Position numbers and translations under genes: made by a program. A model generated the notes under the pieces. That model was not told the origin of the DNA and made no database searches. It saw only the letters and a list, made by a program, of their open reading frames with translations. A DNA stretch of 62,726 nucleotides from Chara braunii (taxonomy: Eukaryota; Streptophyta; Charophyceae; Charales; Characeae): contig BFEA01000389.1 of assembly GCA_003427395.1 (NCBI GenBank), positions 315,152 through 377,877 of the forward strand, written 5' to 3'. Positions 1-12,042 of the stretch are shown here, one piece after another (within the stretch, counting starts at the first letter, position 1; every line of letters begins with the position of its first letter).

Positions 1-875
1 AAAATGTCTGATCTGTTCGTTGGTTGCTAGGTCGTCAATCTCCCCACCCTCTACCACATGATTGGTGGGGGGAGATCCGCGATCCTCCCCCAATCTTTTT
101 TTTTTTTTTTTAAATGCAGAAAATGTCTGATATGTTCGTTGGGTGCTAGGTCGTCAATCTCCCCACCGTGTACCACATGATTGGTGGGGGGAGATTCGCG
201 ATTCTCCCCCAATCTTTTTTTTTTTGTTGAAAAATGCAGAAACTAGGTCGTCAATCTCCCCACCCTGTACCACATGATTGGTGGGGGGACATTCGCGAAT
301 CTCCCCCAATCTTTTTTTGTTCGAAAAACGGCGAAAATGGTTCAAAATTCTTGCATTTGGTAGAAAGGTTGGTAAATCGTCACTCTTCCCACCCTATACC
401 ACATGATAGGTGGGGAATGTAGGTGGGGGGGGAGATTCGCGGATCTCCCCCCACCTTTTGTTTTTTGAAAAATGCAAAAAATGTCTGATCTGTTCGTTGG
501 TTGCTAGGTTGTCAATCTCCCCACCCTGTACCACATGATTGGTGGGGGGAGATTCGCGAATCTCCCCCCACCTTTTTTTTTTATTTATATAATGCCGAAA
601 ATGTCTGATCTGTTCGTTGGTTGCTAGGTCGTCAATCTCCCCACCCTGTACCGCATGATTGGTGGGGGGAGATCCGCGAATCTCCTCCCATCTTCTTTTG
701 TTCCGAAAATGGCGAAAATGGTAAAAAAATCTTGCATTTAGTAGAAAGGTTGGTAAATCGTCACTCTTCCCACCCTATACCACATGATAGGTGGGGAAAG
801 CAGGTAGGGGGGGAGATTCGCGAATCTCCCCCCACCTTTTTTTTTTTTTTTTAAATGTAGAAAATGTCTGATCTG
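1..875. repeat. Tandem array of hairpin-bearing monomers of about 105-140 bp
   Basis: Roughly eight diverged monomers repeat in tandem. Each carries arms such as AATCTCCCCACC and GGTGGGGGGAGATT around a short loop (CTGTACCACATGATT). The right arm then runs into a near-perfect palindrome, GGGAGATTCGCGAATCTCCC. Most monomers end in a T-tract and a purine-rich ATGTCTGATCTGTTCG segment. Two larger segments (about 234-475 and 615-858) match each other at an offset of 382 bp, so there is a higher-order period as well. The short open frames here repeat the same peptide 382 bp apart and are by-products of the repeat. No coding function is supported. Confidence 0.85.
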
Positions 876-984
876 TTCGTTGGTTGCCAGGTCGTCAATC
901 TGTTTGTCTGATGTGAAGAGGGGGTACGACCATCGGGTTGGGGATGTGGGGAGAGAAGGAGGGGGGGGGGGGGGGTTGGAGGTG

Positions 985-2190
985 AGTGTGCGGCGTTTTC
1001 CGAAACGCCGCACCACGTCGACCCTGTTCACATACAGGGCCGAAGGGGGTACGGCATTTTGGAAACGCCGTATCCCCTCCGGTTCTCGGTGGGGGTGGGA
1101 GCGGGGGTACAGCGTTCTCGAAACGCCGTACCCCCGCTCCCACCCCCACCCGGCAACCGAAGGGGGTACGTCGTTTTCAAAACGCCGTACCCCATCGGCC
1201 CTGTATGTGAACAGGGCGGAGGGGGTACAGCGTTTCGAAAACGCCGTACCCCCTCCGGTTCATGGTGGGGGGGCGGGAGCGTGGGGAAGGCGTTTTCGAA
1301 ACGCCGTTCCCCCGCTACTTTTGCCTACCGGCAACCAAAGGAGGTACAGCGTTTTGGAAACACCGTACCCCCTCGACCCTGTTGACGTACAGGGCCGACG
1401 GGGTACGGCGTTTTGAAAACGCCGTACCTTCTTCGGTTGCCGACTGGGGGTAGGAGAGGGGATGCGGCGTTCTCGAAACGCCGTACCGCCGGTCGCACCC
1501 CCGCCCGGCAACCGAAGGGGGTACGGAGTTTTCAAAACGCCGTACCCCGTCGGCCCTGTACGTCAACAGGGTCGAGAGGGTACGGCGTTTACAAAACGCC
1601 GCACCTCCTCCGGTTCTTGGTGGGGGTGGGAGAGGGGGTGCGACGTTCTCGAAACGCCGTAGCCTCGCTCCCACCCTAACCTAGCAACCAAAGGGGGTGC
1701 GGCGTTTTCAAAACGTCGTGCCACATCGGGCCTGTATGTGAACAGGGTCGAGGGGGTACGACGTTTCGAAAACGCTGTACCCCCTCCGGTTCTCGCTGGG
1801 GGGTGGGAGCGGGGGTACGACGTTCTCGAAACGTCGTACCTCCACTCCTTTGGCCTCCTGGCACCCGAAGGGGGTACGGCGCTTTGGAAACGCCATACCC
1901 AATCCGCCCTGTTTGTGAACAGGGTCGATGGGGTATGGCATTTCGACGGGTGCGGCGTTTCGAGATCGCTGTACCACCCCTCCCTCTCAAGATGGCCGTT
2001 TCCCAGAACGTCGTAGCCCGGCCCCGTAGGTGGACACGGTTGACGGGTGCGGCGTTTCAAGATCGCTGTACCACCCCTCCCTCTCGTCTCCGATGGTCGG
2101 AGGGAGTACGTCGTTTTCGAAACGCCGTGCCACCTCGCCCTTGCTTCGCAGAACCGGACGGGGTACGACGTTTTTAGAATGCCCTGTGCC
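985..2190. repeat. Nested palindrome array: 58-bp palindromes inside a ~174-bp self-complementary unit
   Basis: About 20 copies of a palindrome of the form GTACGGCGTTTT / AAAACGCCGTAC occur every ~58 bp (for example near 1049, 1105, 1163, 1220, 1399, 1518 and 1812). They are separated by three linkers in fixed order. Linker A is CCCTGTATGTGAACAGGG, itself a hairpin. Linker B is TCTCGGTGGGGGTGGGAG. Linker C is CTCCCACCCCCACCCGG, roughly the reverse complement of B. The ~174-bp super-unit therefore reads almost the same on both strands, and about five super-units are present. Some palindromes carry paired changes, such as GAC/GTC at 1812 in place of GGC/GCC. Open frames on both strands yield the same proline/arginine-rich peptides because of this symmetry, and are not taken as genes. 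Confidence 0.9.
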
Positions 2191-3801
2191 ATGCGATGCT
2201 GGGCTGCGTCGGCGACTCACGTGAGGCGATGGTGGAAGGCTTGGAATCTGAATGCGATCCATTCCTTCGTTTGGAATGTGCCTACCATCAGGAGGAGCAT
2301 CTGCTGTCCCAGAAAAGAGAATCTACAACATATGCACAACCTATAGAGATAGGGAGTGGACCCTTGATTGGGTGAGGGGACTACACGAGGCGGGATGTGG
2401 GGCCGATGTGTTTCTGAAGAACGCCTCGGGTGACGACTGGTTCTGTGTTGGAGGGATTGTTAAATCCGAGGATGAGAGGGTGGACGGGCACGGACGGAAG
2501 TTCAGAAGGTTTTTCCTCACAACGGTGTTCAAAGACCAAGGAGTGGATCATGGGAAGGCCGACCGTAAAGTCAGCCTTGATTACAATCTGTTCAAGGGGT
2601 ATGGCGGTAAGGCTATTACCATGAAAGCCTTCGATGTGTCCCCGAAAGAAGACAGGAGTGTGTTGACGATGCTTGGCCCCGTTAAATTCCTTGCCAAGAC
2701 GAACGGCTACAGGAGATCTGGAAACAGTCCCATGGTTGAGGCCGGCTATCGTATGTCCCCGTCATTCGTGCCTTTTGACACGCCGGACGAGGATCTTCTC
2801 AGTATAGCAATGAGAGATAGACAAAGGACGCCACATAGTTTTCCAACGCAGCAGACGTCAGCAAGTGGGGGCTGGCGCCGCAACAAACAGAGCCAGCCGC
2901 GTCGTCCACCAGGCGAGGATGAGCATGGTCCTCCTGTGGGTTCGTTCCGCCGGATGGAGTGTGCTGGACCGTCTCAACCGTCCTGCCGGCAAGACCAAGA
3001 CACCCCTGTCATCACATACAAAAGGAAGGCCCTGGCAACTCGTCCCTCTCCGAGTTGCCAGAAGAACGAAGGTGGTGCGTCCAGGAAGGCGGCGCTGCGG
3101 AAGATAAGCGAAGGATCGGATGAGGAAACAGAGGACGCTTCTAGGATGTGTGTTGATCGACATCCACAGGGTAATCATGCTGTCGACGATGTCGAATGTG
3201 GTGTCGAAGAGGATGACGTCGAAGAGGAGAACAGCGACAGGGAGAGAGAGAGAGAGGATCATGAGGAAACTATGCACGACTGCGAGGGTGGGGAGTCCCA
3301 ACAATACTATGAGGAGGACGACGGGGGCGATCGAGAAAACGATCATGCCTATCCTGTAGGTGGTGACGATGGACAACAAGAGCAGTCGACTGATGTGGGG
3401 GTCGACGACGCAACAGGAGAGCGGTCGGAGGCCAGTGTCCAGAAAAGGAAGCGACAATCTTCAACAAGTCCAACGGTGCCGACGGATAAGCGAGCTGCGA
3501 AGAAACTCACTGTCGCTGCATCTTGACAGACGCTCAAAGCTTCTCAAGAGGCGGACGCTCAAAGCGTGAAGAAACGAAAAGGGTCCGCGTCAACAAGGGC
3601 GACAAAAGCGGAGAAACGCCCCCTGAAAGGAAAGCAGATGGTGGATGAGGGTGACTCTAGAGAGGACGCCGAAGGGGTTCCTCCAAGAGATGTGTCGGAA
3701 CAGACAAAACCTTCCGCCGACACCCGTGATGAAGCCATCAACACAACACAGTGCTTCTTCTTGGAGTTCGATGAAGATGGGTTTGCAAAGAAGAAAAGGG
3801 A

Positions 3802-4111
3802 ACCCATTGAAGTGGACGTCACGAAGATCTTGCCAATCCCTGAAGGTGACATCCTCTTCAACCATAGAACATTGGACGAAACGTTGGTGCAGCCCATATA
3901 TGATGCGATCCATCATGCGGCGAAGGAAACCAACGGGAAGTGGGATTTCATGACTTTCATCCTGGCTCCCATTGTGCCCAACAGGGACGGGTCTCAAGGC
4001 AGACGGATCACATCGGAGCAATTCGACATCGAACTGGCTCATACATACAACTGGTATGCTGTCGCTGGCCAACACACGGCTGAGGCAATGAACAGACTCA
4101 TTAAATACAAG
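3802..4111 (+). other. ParB-like nuclease fold region within the decayed frame
   Basis: The translated segment starts with a VDVTKILPIP strand, followed by HRTLDETLVQPIYDAIHHAA. It ends with WYAVAGQHTAEAMNRLI (GQHT codons near 4066-4077). This order, a Pro-containing beta strand, a helix of the 'respond-to-neighbour' type and a terminal G-x-H-x-x-A box, is the pattern of ParB/Srx-type N-terminal domains, where the second box is usually G-E-R-R-x-x-A. Here GQHT replaces GERR. The match is by eye from motif order and is tentative. In prokaryotes ParB-like domains are often fused to DNA methyltransferases, which fits the possible downstream region at 5330-6060. A profile search is required to confirm. 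Confidence 0.45.
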
Positions 4112-5329
4112 TCACCGGCCTAGAAAGTGTATGGCTTGAGGTCATACTCTCACCTACGTGTTGTCTACTTTGACGATGACAGAAAGAGAGGATATCCGTA
4201 CGTCTCGACGTTCGACAACACGAGGGAGGAGCATTCGATATCGAGATCGTTTTCGTCATCTGTGCGCCAAATCAAAACATTTTGGGAAAAGAGGAATGGT
4301 CGGATCCGTCCGCCAGGGACTGTGTCCCCGAATGACGTCGAGGGGATGAAACGGAAAAAGAAATGGGAAGAGTTCATGAACGCCGCCTACAAAATGACAC
4401 CTGATTCCGGTCTCATTAACTCGTCCCTGGAGAACGACTACTTCAAGGATTGGACAAACAAGATGCGCAAATACATGAATCTTGCGCAATGCGGCAAAAC
4501 AGTGTGGCCACTAGTAGAGAAATTTTTCGACATGTACGAGAAGGGGCTATTGCCGTGAGTCGACGGTATGAGATACATCGACCTGCCGGGGAAAGTGGAA
4601 GGGAGGCTGCCTGGGCAATACTTCCTCAAGGACAACTCCGGAAAAAAAGTCTTGTTCCACTGCTTAAAGGTCAGGAAGGGGCCACCAGGCGCAACGGTGT
4701 CTATACCTGACTTGACGCCGACAATCTTCAAGTTGTTCGGCGATATGACAGCGAGAGAGAAGCAAGTGGCGCTTCACCACATGATGCATGGTGATCTCAT
4801 CGTGACATCACGTTCGGTACCTTGTGGTAGATGCAACATGGCGGACCTGGTTAAATATCCTCGGCGTGAAAGATATATGGTCCGTATGTTCAACTACATA
4901 TTGTTCAAGGCCGAGGGGAGGTCAAAAGAAGAGTGGAGCGCTGACTTTTTCATCGGTTATACGACCATCTCGGAGAGGTACAGCAAAAACGGCCTGACGG
5001 ACGAGAAATGTGACCGAGGAACGCGACCTCATCCTAGACGACAAGGCGAGGAAGGTGCCAAGGCGTTTGGGCGGTCCTGATGAGATTAATGGTGAGAACG
5101 GTGTGGGACTGGAGGCAACCCAAGGCATGTACAAGGAAACCCCATTCCACCTCAAGTGTTTCATCTACGAGACAATCGACTGCTTGGACGACCTGAGAGC
5201 GGAGGTTAATCGGATCCTCCAGTGCTTGTCACATATTTTGGGAAGTGGGGAAGAGGATTACCACGATCCTGCCATTTGAAATCGAACTGAAGGGAGTGCT
5301 CACCGACAATGAGGAGGTTGTTGGTACGG

Positions 5330-6060
5330 CGAGGGGGATGAAGATACGGGCAACCATTCTTGATATGTCAACATCACCGAAATGTGTTCTGTGGGATGAT
5401 GACGCCTTTTCCAAACTGTACGCTTTCCTCATGACATGCTGTGGCGAAAACTGGGCCTTGATCATTTTCGCGCCGATGAAACACCGGAAACAGGTGATGC
5501 AGAGTGTGTAGACCTGGGATGATGTTGAGGTGCTCACAGGGTCATGGTACAGACACTATACACCTTCGACAACCTTGAACAAGTACGGCAACATTGCAGT
5601 TCTGTACACTGACATGATGGCTATTGTCCTCCACGCCGAGAACGACAATTTGGACAATATAATGGTTGTGCCGAAATTGCGAGTCGAGTTTATAAATTTG
5701 AACGTTGAAGAGGGTGAATTTGTGAAGTGCTCAGGGGAGTGTATCGGCGTGCAGGGCGACACCGACGCGATTTATTATTGGATGGAACGAGAGCCAGCAC
5801 GTCTCCGAAAACTGTGCAGCTCGTTCATCAGGGAGGACGATGGCGTGATGCTGTTGGGCAGGGCGCATGCGAGACTGATTTGGGAACTCGCTCGCGCCGG
5901 ACACCACGTGTTTCCGTGTGAAGACACGACAAAAGAGCTCACATACCTTTCCAAGTTTTTGGAGTTTTATGTGAAGGATCCGAGGAACAAATGCAGGTTC
6001 GAAAAGCCCCAAGTCGAGCACCGCAAGGACCGGGACATTTACTATAAGCTCGGCAGGAAG
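5330..6060 (+). other. Possible DNA methyltransferase-like region (degenerate)
   Basis: After the second frameshift the protein reads IRATILDMSTSP, then WDDDAFSKLYAFLMTC and ENWALIIFAPMKHR, resembling the order D-x-x-x, aromatic, helix, hydrophobic strand seen in N4/N6 amino-methyltransferase cores. Further on, ARLIWELARAGHHVFPCED (about 5862-5922) resembles the late S-adenosylmethionine-binding strand-helix-strand that ends in an acidic residue. A canonical DPPY/SPPW catalytic motif is not visible, so activity is unlikely and the assignment is weak. Stops at 5509 and 6799 show it is dead in this copy. Confidence 0.3.
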
Positions 6061-7749
6061 AGGGAGAAAGTGTGGGCTTACTTGTTCGGTGACGCTCCAC
6101 GGTCGGCGGTTGATAACGACTACGTCATCAGAAAAAGTGAACTCGAGATAGCAATGAACGAGCACCACGGATCGCACATGGGTGTTTTCCACATGTTCGT
6201 CGCACGTTGTGAGCATCTGTATTTCAATATGAAGAAAAAAACACTGTCATGCAGGGACTATGTGGACTTGGCACGTAAAGCGGGGAACTTCAATAACATC
6301 GATTGTGAGGAAGACACGTCAGACTCCGACCTGGACATTCCGTCGCGCGCGACACGACGTTCGGCGCAGGGAGCACGTGCCGAGGAGCCGAAAATGAGCA
6401 CCAACGCAGATGAGGAGAAGGCGAGGTCGAGGTGGGGAGCGACACATACTAGTGAGGGAGACGTGGAACATAGAATGAATGCAAGGGGAGAAAAGAATGG
6501 TGTACCAACGAACCAGGTGGGTGCGAGTGTGGGAATTGTTAACTCACGGGGCAACACAGGGGGAGGAGAGAATGGGTGTGAAATGACCCCGCCGACAGCT
6601 GGACCATCATCGACACATGCACCGCAGGCCGAGCAGCGAACGCTCACGTCGATGGACATAGATGAAGATGAAGACTTGAATATGACAGCAGTCATGCCGA
6701 AGCTCGTGCCAGGAAAACCGTTACCTCAAGGCTTTGCTCAAGATCCTTCAGTGCCATACTTGCTGCAAGACAAGTACAAGGAGTCATCGGAGGAGGACTA
6801 GGGTCATCATATTCTCTGGCATGAGGGCGTGTTCGAACCGTGCGTGTTTGCGGGCAAGTGGCAAATGGTTGTGAAGACAAAAGACCGCGGGTGGGTCGCG
6901 AAGGAAAGAAAGGACGCTGCGATATGGCACAACGTGACGGAGACGCAACTTTTTCGGCGGGTTGCATAAGAAAATGTCGGTGCAACCGAGGTGGCTGTAG
7001 CGGCAAAGGCGAAAGCTTTGTTTGAGCATCTGCGTGCGAACAAACAACTAGAATTCAGCACAAAGTTCTACGACCTTGCATCAAGTGTGTCGTACGGCTC
7101 AATCGATTGGAAAATCAAACAAGCGTCAGCAGTGCAAGGAATCGATAGCATCACCTCTCTGAAGACTCAAGACTTCATCGCGTCTAACACCATCGTTGCG
7201 ATGACCAGAGGGGATGGAGGCTGCGAAACGGACACACGTGCGAACGCAGGTCACATACAGAATGAACAGTTGCGAGCATGTATTCAACAAAGCACACAGA
7301 GAAGCGCCATGGGGGATTCCACTATGATACGCAAGGACGGCGACGACATGGAGTCGGGCACATTGACAGAGCCGCCAACGCGCGGGGTCAACGATGGGGC
7401 AACAATTGTTGGATCTTTCGGGTCTCTTGTCGTGATAATGGCGGTGAGGCAAGGCGTATCTGTAATGATGGAGACCGATGCGGGCAAGGATGGTGAAAGT
7501 CAGACCGTGAAGGTGGCGCCAGAGCAGGTGGCGGCAACAACAGAGGAGACGAAGAAAGGTGAGGGACCTCGTGAACACATTTCCATAATAGATATGAGAT
7601 CAGAGAGTACGGACGAGGATATGATCCAAGATAACGACCAGAAAGATGACCACGCTGCACCACACGTGGAAGGTGACGACGAAGAGGACGCGCAACGACC
7701 AAGACGGTCAACGAGAGCAATAATTAAGAAAATTGTGTTTGATGCGTAG

Positions 7750-8032
7750 GAAAGCCTTAGACGGGCATGGGCGTTTACACGTTTCAGGTTATATTGATGT
7801 GGCGCCACAAATCATGATGCGATATTCATCCGGTCCTCACATGGGGTGTCTACGCATTTCTTGTTAAATTGATAGGTTGCCGCTGGGTACTATGTTAGAA
7901 AACTATGTTAGACAGGAATGGGTGTAAACACGTTTTGGGTTATATTGTTGTCTTAATGGAAGTGTAATTGTGACACTGCAATTCTCGAAATGGCACTGTC
8001 TCGATACGTAGGTTCCCCATCTCGATACGTAG

Positions 8033-8034
<2 letters not shown>
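7750..8034. other. Short non-coding stretch after the decayed frame
   Basis: No gene seen. Two direct copies of TCTCGATACGTAGG lie just before the GT microsatellite (about 7999-8034). A similar phrase, GGGTGTAAACACGTTTTGGG, near 7919 echoes GGGCGTTTACACGTTTCAGG near 7770, so the segment holds a small internal duplication. Confidence 0.5.

Positions 8035-8120
<86 letters not shown>
8035..8120. repeat. (GT)43 microsatellite
   Basis: An uninterrupted run of GT dinucleotides 86 bases long. The cysteine/valine open frames across it are artefacts. Such a tract can adopt Z-DNA and is likely length-polymorphic. Confidence 0.98.
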
Positions 8121-8121
<1 letters not shown>

Positions 8122-11100
8122 GTGAAGAAACAGAAAGCCCCTACAACATACTTAGCGCAGCAAACCAAGAGCCATTCCAACCCAAGAGGACCCTCGCAAC
8201 CCTGTCATTTCACATTCACGAAATAAATTACCCAGGGTTGTATAGAACTCAATCATCCGATATTTTATTTAACCCATTCATGCATCCCGTGCCATTGGTG
8301 AGAGAACTAGATATGTAACAGCCAAAATGGGTGGTAGGATTTTAATGCAATTAAAGCATACTTGCAGTGTTGTACGAATTTGTATAACCATACCAATACT
8401 TAGTTCAATAAGTTGAAGATGCCATAACACAACAAGCCAAATTATCTGCCCGATGGACAGGTATGAGCAGGGAGTTATAGATTATCTATTACCCATGACT
8501 ACAGCCAATCCGAATATCTTGCAGACGAGTACTATTTATTTCTCGTCGCCTTTTAGGCGGTTGCCTGGTAGCAATATCCTTGTCACCCGGACATATTTGT
8601 ATACATCGTCAACTCCATTTTCCAGGAATCTCATTAATCTTATCAGAGCCCACTCTTTGAAAAATTTCGAGTAATATATCTGGTGTCAACTTATTTCCCA
8701 TACCAAAGAGCGAGCTAGGCATATAAAAGAAGCAAACACGTAGAACGGTTCATATCCGCAAGGATGGTTATCCATATTATCAAACATTCAAGCTTTTTCC
8801 CACTTTTCCATAGCGATTACCACCCATTTACAAATTAACGACGAGCAAATATATAACGAAGAATCAAAGCGAAGGGGGGAAGGAACGGGACACAATGCAA
8901 ACATCCTCAAATACCAAAGCGCGTGCTCAAGCTTATCCGAGTTCATCCTGGCGGTGTCCTGAACTTATGCTCCCCTTAAACCAGCCTTAGGCGAAAACCA
9001 CCGTTTCAACCACAAAGAAAGCAAAAACATGGTTGGTCACTCCGCGCACCTTCACGGACTGAATGAACCCATACTTATTGTACACAGTCGGACTTCACGC
9101 AAATTCCCCACCTCCTAACACCATTATTAGCAACCGTTTGTGCGGATATGATCAAACTAACCGCCAAACGTAAAACTCATAGAACAGCACCATTTACACA
9201 TCATGACACACTCATCCAAGCAATATCCTCCCCTCCATGTACTGTGCAATCGATCGTTTTGATGACCCTTATGCGCCACAAAAGCCTGAAAATCGACAGT
9301 CAATACTACTCCCTCTGCATCATCCATTGGAAACAGAAGTTAACTACATTTTCAACGGCGCAGACCTGGTTGATAATCGTGGCGTTTCCGCCCATACCTA
9401 CAGTAAACATGCCAGGAGGAACCATGCTACCTTAACAAGGCGATACCCAATTACACCCCCCTGCTCGCCGATGTGGCATACAGAGGCCGGAACCTCATCA
9501 TAATCCTCTCAGTCCATGCTTCCGTTCGTACACCCAAGCTCCACCCCCTCCTTTTTGGTCGTATAAGGGCCCTCAGCCCCTTCCTTCATTCCATCACCCA
9601 CCTTTCCCTACACCATTTTTTTCCAAACGCGCCGCCAAGCATTTACCACTCATCGTGTTGCCTACTCTCTCGCTTGCTTCCTAACCACCAGCAGAACCGA
9701 ACTAGCGATCCATCCCCGCCAATCATCACATCAGAATTCACAGACCGCCTATTATGGCACGTCCCCCTTATTCACGCCTCCATTGTCCTCACCTGTATGA
9801 GATACTCGCACCTCCGCGGCTCTTTTCAACACCCAACCACATCACTTCGCATTTATTAGGTCAATCGTCGGGCCCCTCAGCACTGCTAACTATTGCGTTG
9901 CCCCCCTCCTGTAGGACTCGTGTATACTAGAATAAACATCGAAGACCTGGACCAGCGATATAGGACCACTACACCAATCACCACCCTCATCGTGATAAAT
10001 GCACAACACATTTGGACCAGTAGATCGCTTTCATAGCACATTCCCCTCCCCCCGGACCATCCCCCCGTCTACATCCCGAGCATCGCCATGACCATTGCAG
10101 CTACGTACGTCTCCATCCATATCAGAACCAGGAGAAGACAAACCACTCTGTCCATCATTTTATTCCTTTCGGCAGAACCTTTGGTGCGTAGCAAATCCGG
10201 ATGAGTTGCCGCTGGTATACCCGACTCTGCAATCACGCGCTCTTATTGCAGAAAATTCCATAAACGCGAAGAAGGCAAGTAACGCTAAGAAGATCGCAAA
10301 GATCGAAACTATAGCAACAGCCACATACGCAGACTCCATTCGGAACACTTCTCCCTTGCTTTTTGATCAAGGATTACTGCACACGTACCAATTCCTACAT
10401 CAACACTCATATGAACACAGTCATAACATAACAAAATACAAATAAAAGAACAAAACACAAATGGAAACATCCAAGTGAGGTTAGGTAATACCATGCACTG
10501 GGGAAAGAACGAACATGACGTGTTACAGAGATCCCAATTCAACTTAATGACCCCATTGTGTCGACGAAACAGTAGGGTAAGTAGTAGGAAGTCCCAAAAG
10601 CTTTTTCGCCAATCCCTACTATGATTGGCTCATCAGGGGGTATATTACCCTTAGTTTATCGTGTTCAAAGGGATAAGGCTTTCTTTTAAGCCTAAGAGAG
10701 GTATGATAGGTACTGGGAGAGAAGGGGTGGGGAATATGAAATCATTACCACACAAGCTGGCGCCGCTGGTTCCCCCATCTCCAATATCATGCTAGTAAGA
10801 TCAACCTATATACCGGAATCAACAGAGGACCGCTTGCATCGGCGTAGGTAGCTCTTACACGCAACAGAAAGCACCGCTAAGGCGGGAGAGTTCACAGGGA
10901 GAGAGGAGAAGAAGCGTGATGCGATGGGCGGAGCTCAGTTAGGGAGCGACGAATGACACAAGCCTCCCTTGCCTTAGGTACCATGGCGCATAGCCGCGTG
11001 CCACTCGGCCCGTCCTCGTCCGACGAAACTAGAGAATACGCAGCCGAGGAGAGCCCGTCGATTGAGGGAGAAACTCATCGGGCTGCTTGTTTAAATAGGA

Positions 11101-11399
11101 CTAGTCCAAACCTCAAACACCAATAGCGCCACCCCGAAATGAATTCCTAAGGGACCTTATCCCTCGTATGCCAAATTTTTTGTTCCCTCGGGGAGGATGT
11201 GATACTGGCCAGTGGCTTTTTACCACCTATACCAGGCCAACGAAATTATCACCCTGCTGTGAAAAACCCTTTTGAAGGTACCATTATTTAACAATCTATT
11301 TTTCGTGTCCCTAAAATTGCCCATATATCCTTCCTTTCCTGGGGGGGGGGTATTTTTAAGAAAATTATGTATTTTTTATATATATATATGGATCCATAA

Positions 11400-11402
<3 letters not shown>
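8121..11402. other. About 3.3 kb without a recognisable gene
   Basis: Mixed-composition sequence. Much of 9000-10100 is C-rich on the plus strand. Open frames are short (up to 128 codons at 9473-9859), of low-complexity Ser/Pro/His/Leu composition and without recognisable motifs. No splice-like exon chain or repeat family was identified. It may be old transposon sequence or an intergenic spacer between the decayed frame and the Ulp1 fragment. Confidence 0.5.

Positions 11403-11432
<30 letters not shown>
11403..11432. repeat. (GT)n microsatellite
   Basis: About 15 GT units, preceded by a short (TA)n stretch at 11379-11388. The flanks to 12040 contain no recognisable gene. Confidence 0.95.
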
Positions 11433-11433
<1 letters not shown>

Positions 11434-12042
11434 CTAGCAGAGATGGACTCGTAAGCAGCGTTGGGTTCTGCGTGTGGATTAAATTGTGTGCGCGTGCTTG
11501 GTACAGTTTTATAATAAAGGCATATGAAAACACACTATATGGGGCACTCTGCCTGCCATGTGTCAAGGACGCCTCTAATTTCAGAGAACTTGTTATGCCA
11601 TCTTGTAGCACGCTGCGAATGGTCGTCTTAACCTAAATCCCCACGAACTTGAAAAAAAAAAATCATGATAATGAAATGGAAAAAAGAAAACCCATGAAAA
11701 TATGTGAAACAACAAGGCTGCAGTAGTGAAGTTATAATCAAAATATTGCCAAGAGTAGTGAACATGAACATCAGAGAACAGATGGAAGCAGGGTTACCGT
11801 TAAACACCATAGATCGCGATAAGTATCATTGATCGATTTGCTTTAAAAAAATATACGAAAATTGGAAAAAATTATAGTTGTGTTATGCGGCATATTACAA
11901 GGAAGATGGAGGCCGAGGTATTCATGTCAACTTGCTATAGTATCTTGTTGCCAGGATTTAGCAATTGAAATTTCCTCCGTCGTTTCCATCATGCAAATAT
12001 GGCAGGCCCCAATAACGATAACTTACGCTGGCGCATAATGCA

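Larger units (their letters stand above)
2252..7749 (+). pseudogene. Long decayed single reading frame, probable transposon-encoded protein with a ParB-like region
   Basis: One ~5.5-kb coding region can be followed on the plus strand despite breaks. It is in one frame from 2252 to about 5009, shifts by one base after an extra T near 5009, and shifts again near 5240-5250. It then stays in a third frame to the terminator at 7747. Internal stops lie at 3524 (TGA), 4121 (TAG), 4556 (TGA), 5509 (TAG), 6799 (TAG) and 6967 (TAA), and reading continues sensibly past each. Order of parts: an N-terminal region not recognised (2252-2850), an acidic Glu/Asp-rich low-complexity stretch (about 3100-3400), a ParB-like region (3802-4111), a helical middle (4127-5080), a possible methyltransferase-like region (5330-6060), a polar linker, and an acidic C-tail ending near an RPRRSTRA motif. 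All six stops can be explained by a single transition. The frame abuts the palindromic array upstream. I infer an old mobile-element gene. The family is not identified. Confidence 0.7.

Noticed and set aside
880-2192. Open frames of 178 aa (plus) and 209 aa (minus) with repeated VRRFENAVPP-type peptides
   Set aside because: The peptides recur in several frames and on both strands because the DNA is palindromic. No start context, domain or codon bias supports a gene.
2252-7749. Reassigned stop codons (alternative genetic code) or introns to explain the broken long frame
   Set aside because: All three stop codons appear, two frameshifts are present, and other genes in the window show the same kind of damage. 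Mutation decay is simpler.
8121-11402. Frames at 9148-9435, 9473-9859 and 10095-10445
   Set aside because: Short, low-complexity and without motifs or a matching exon chain. Treated as chance.
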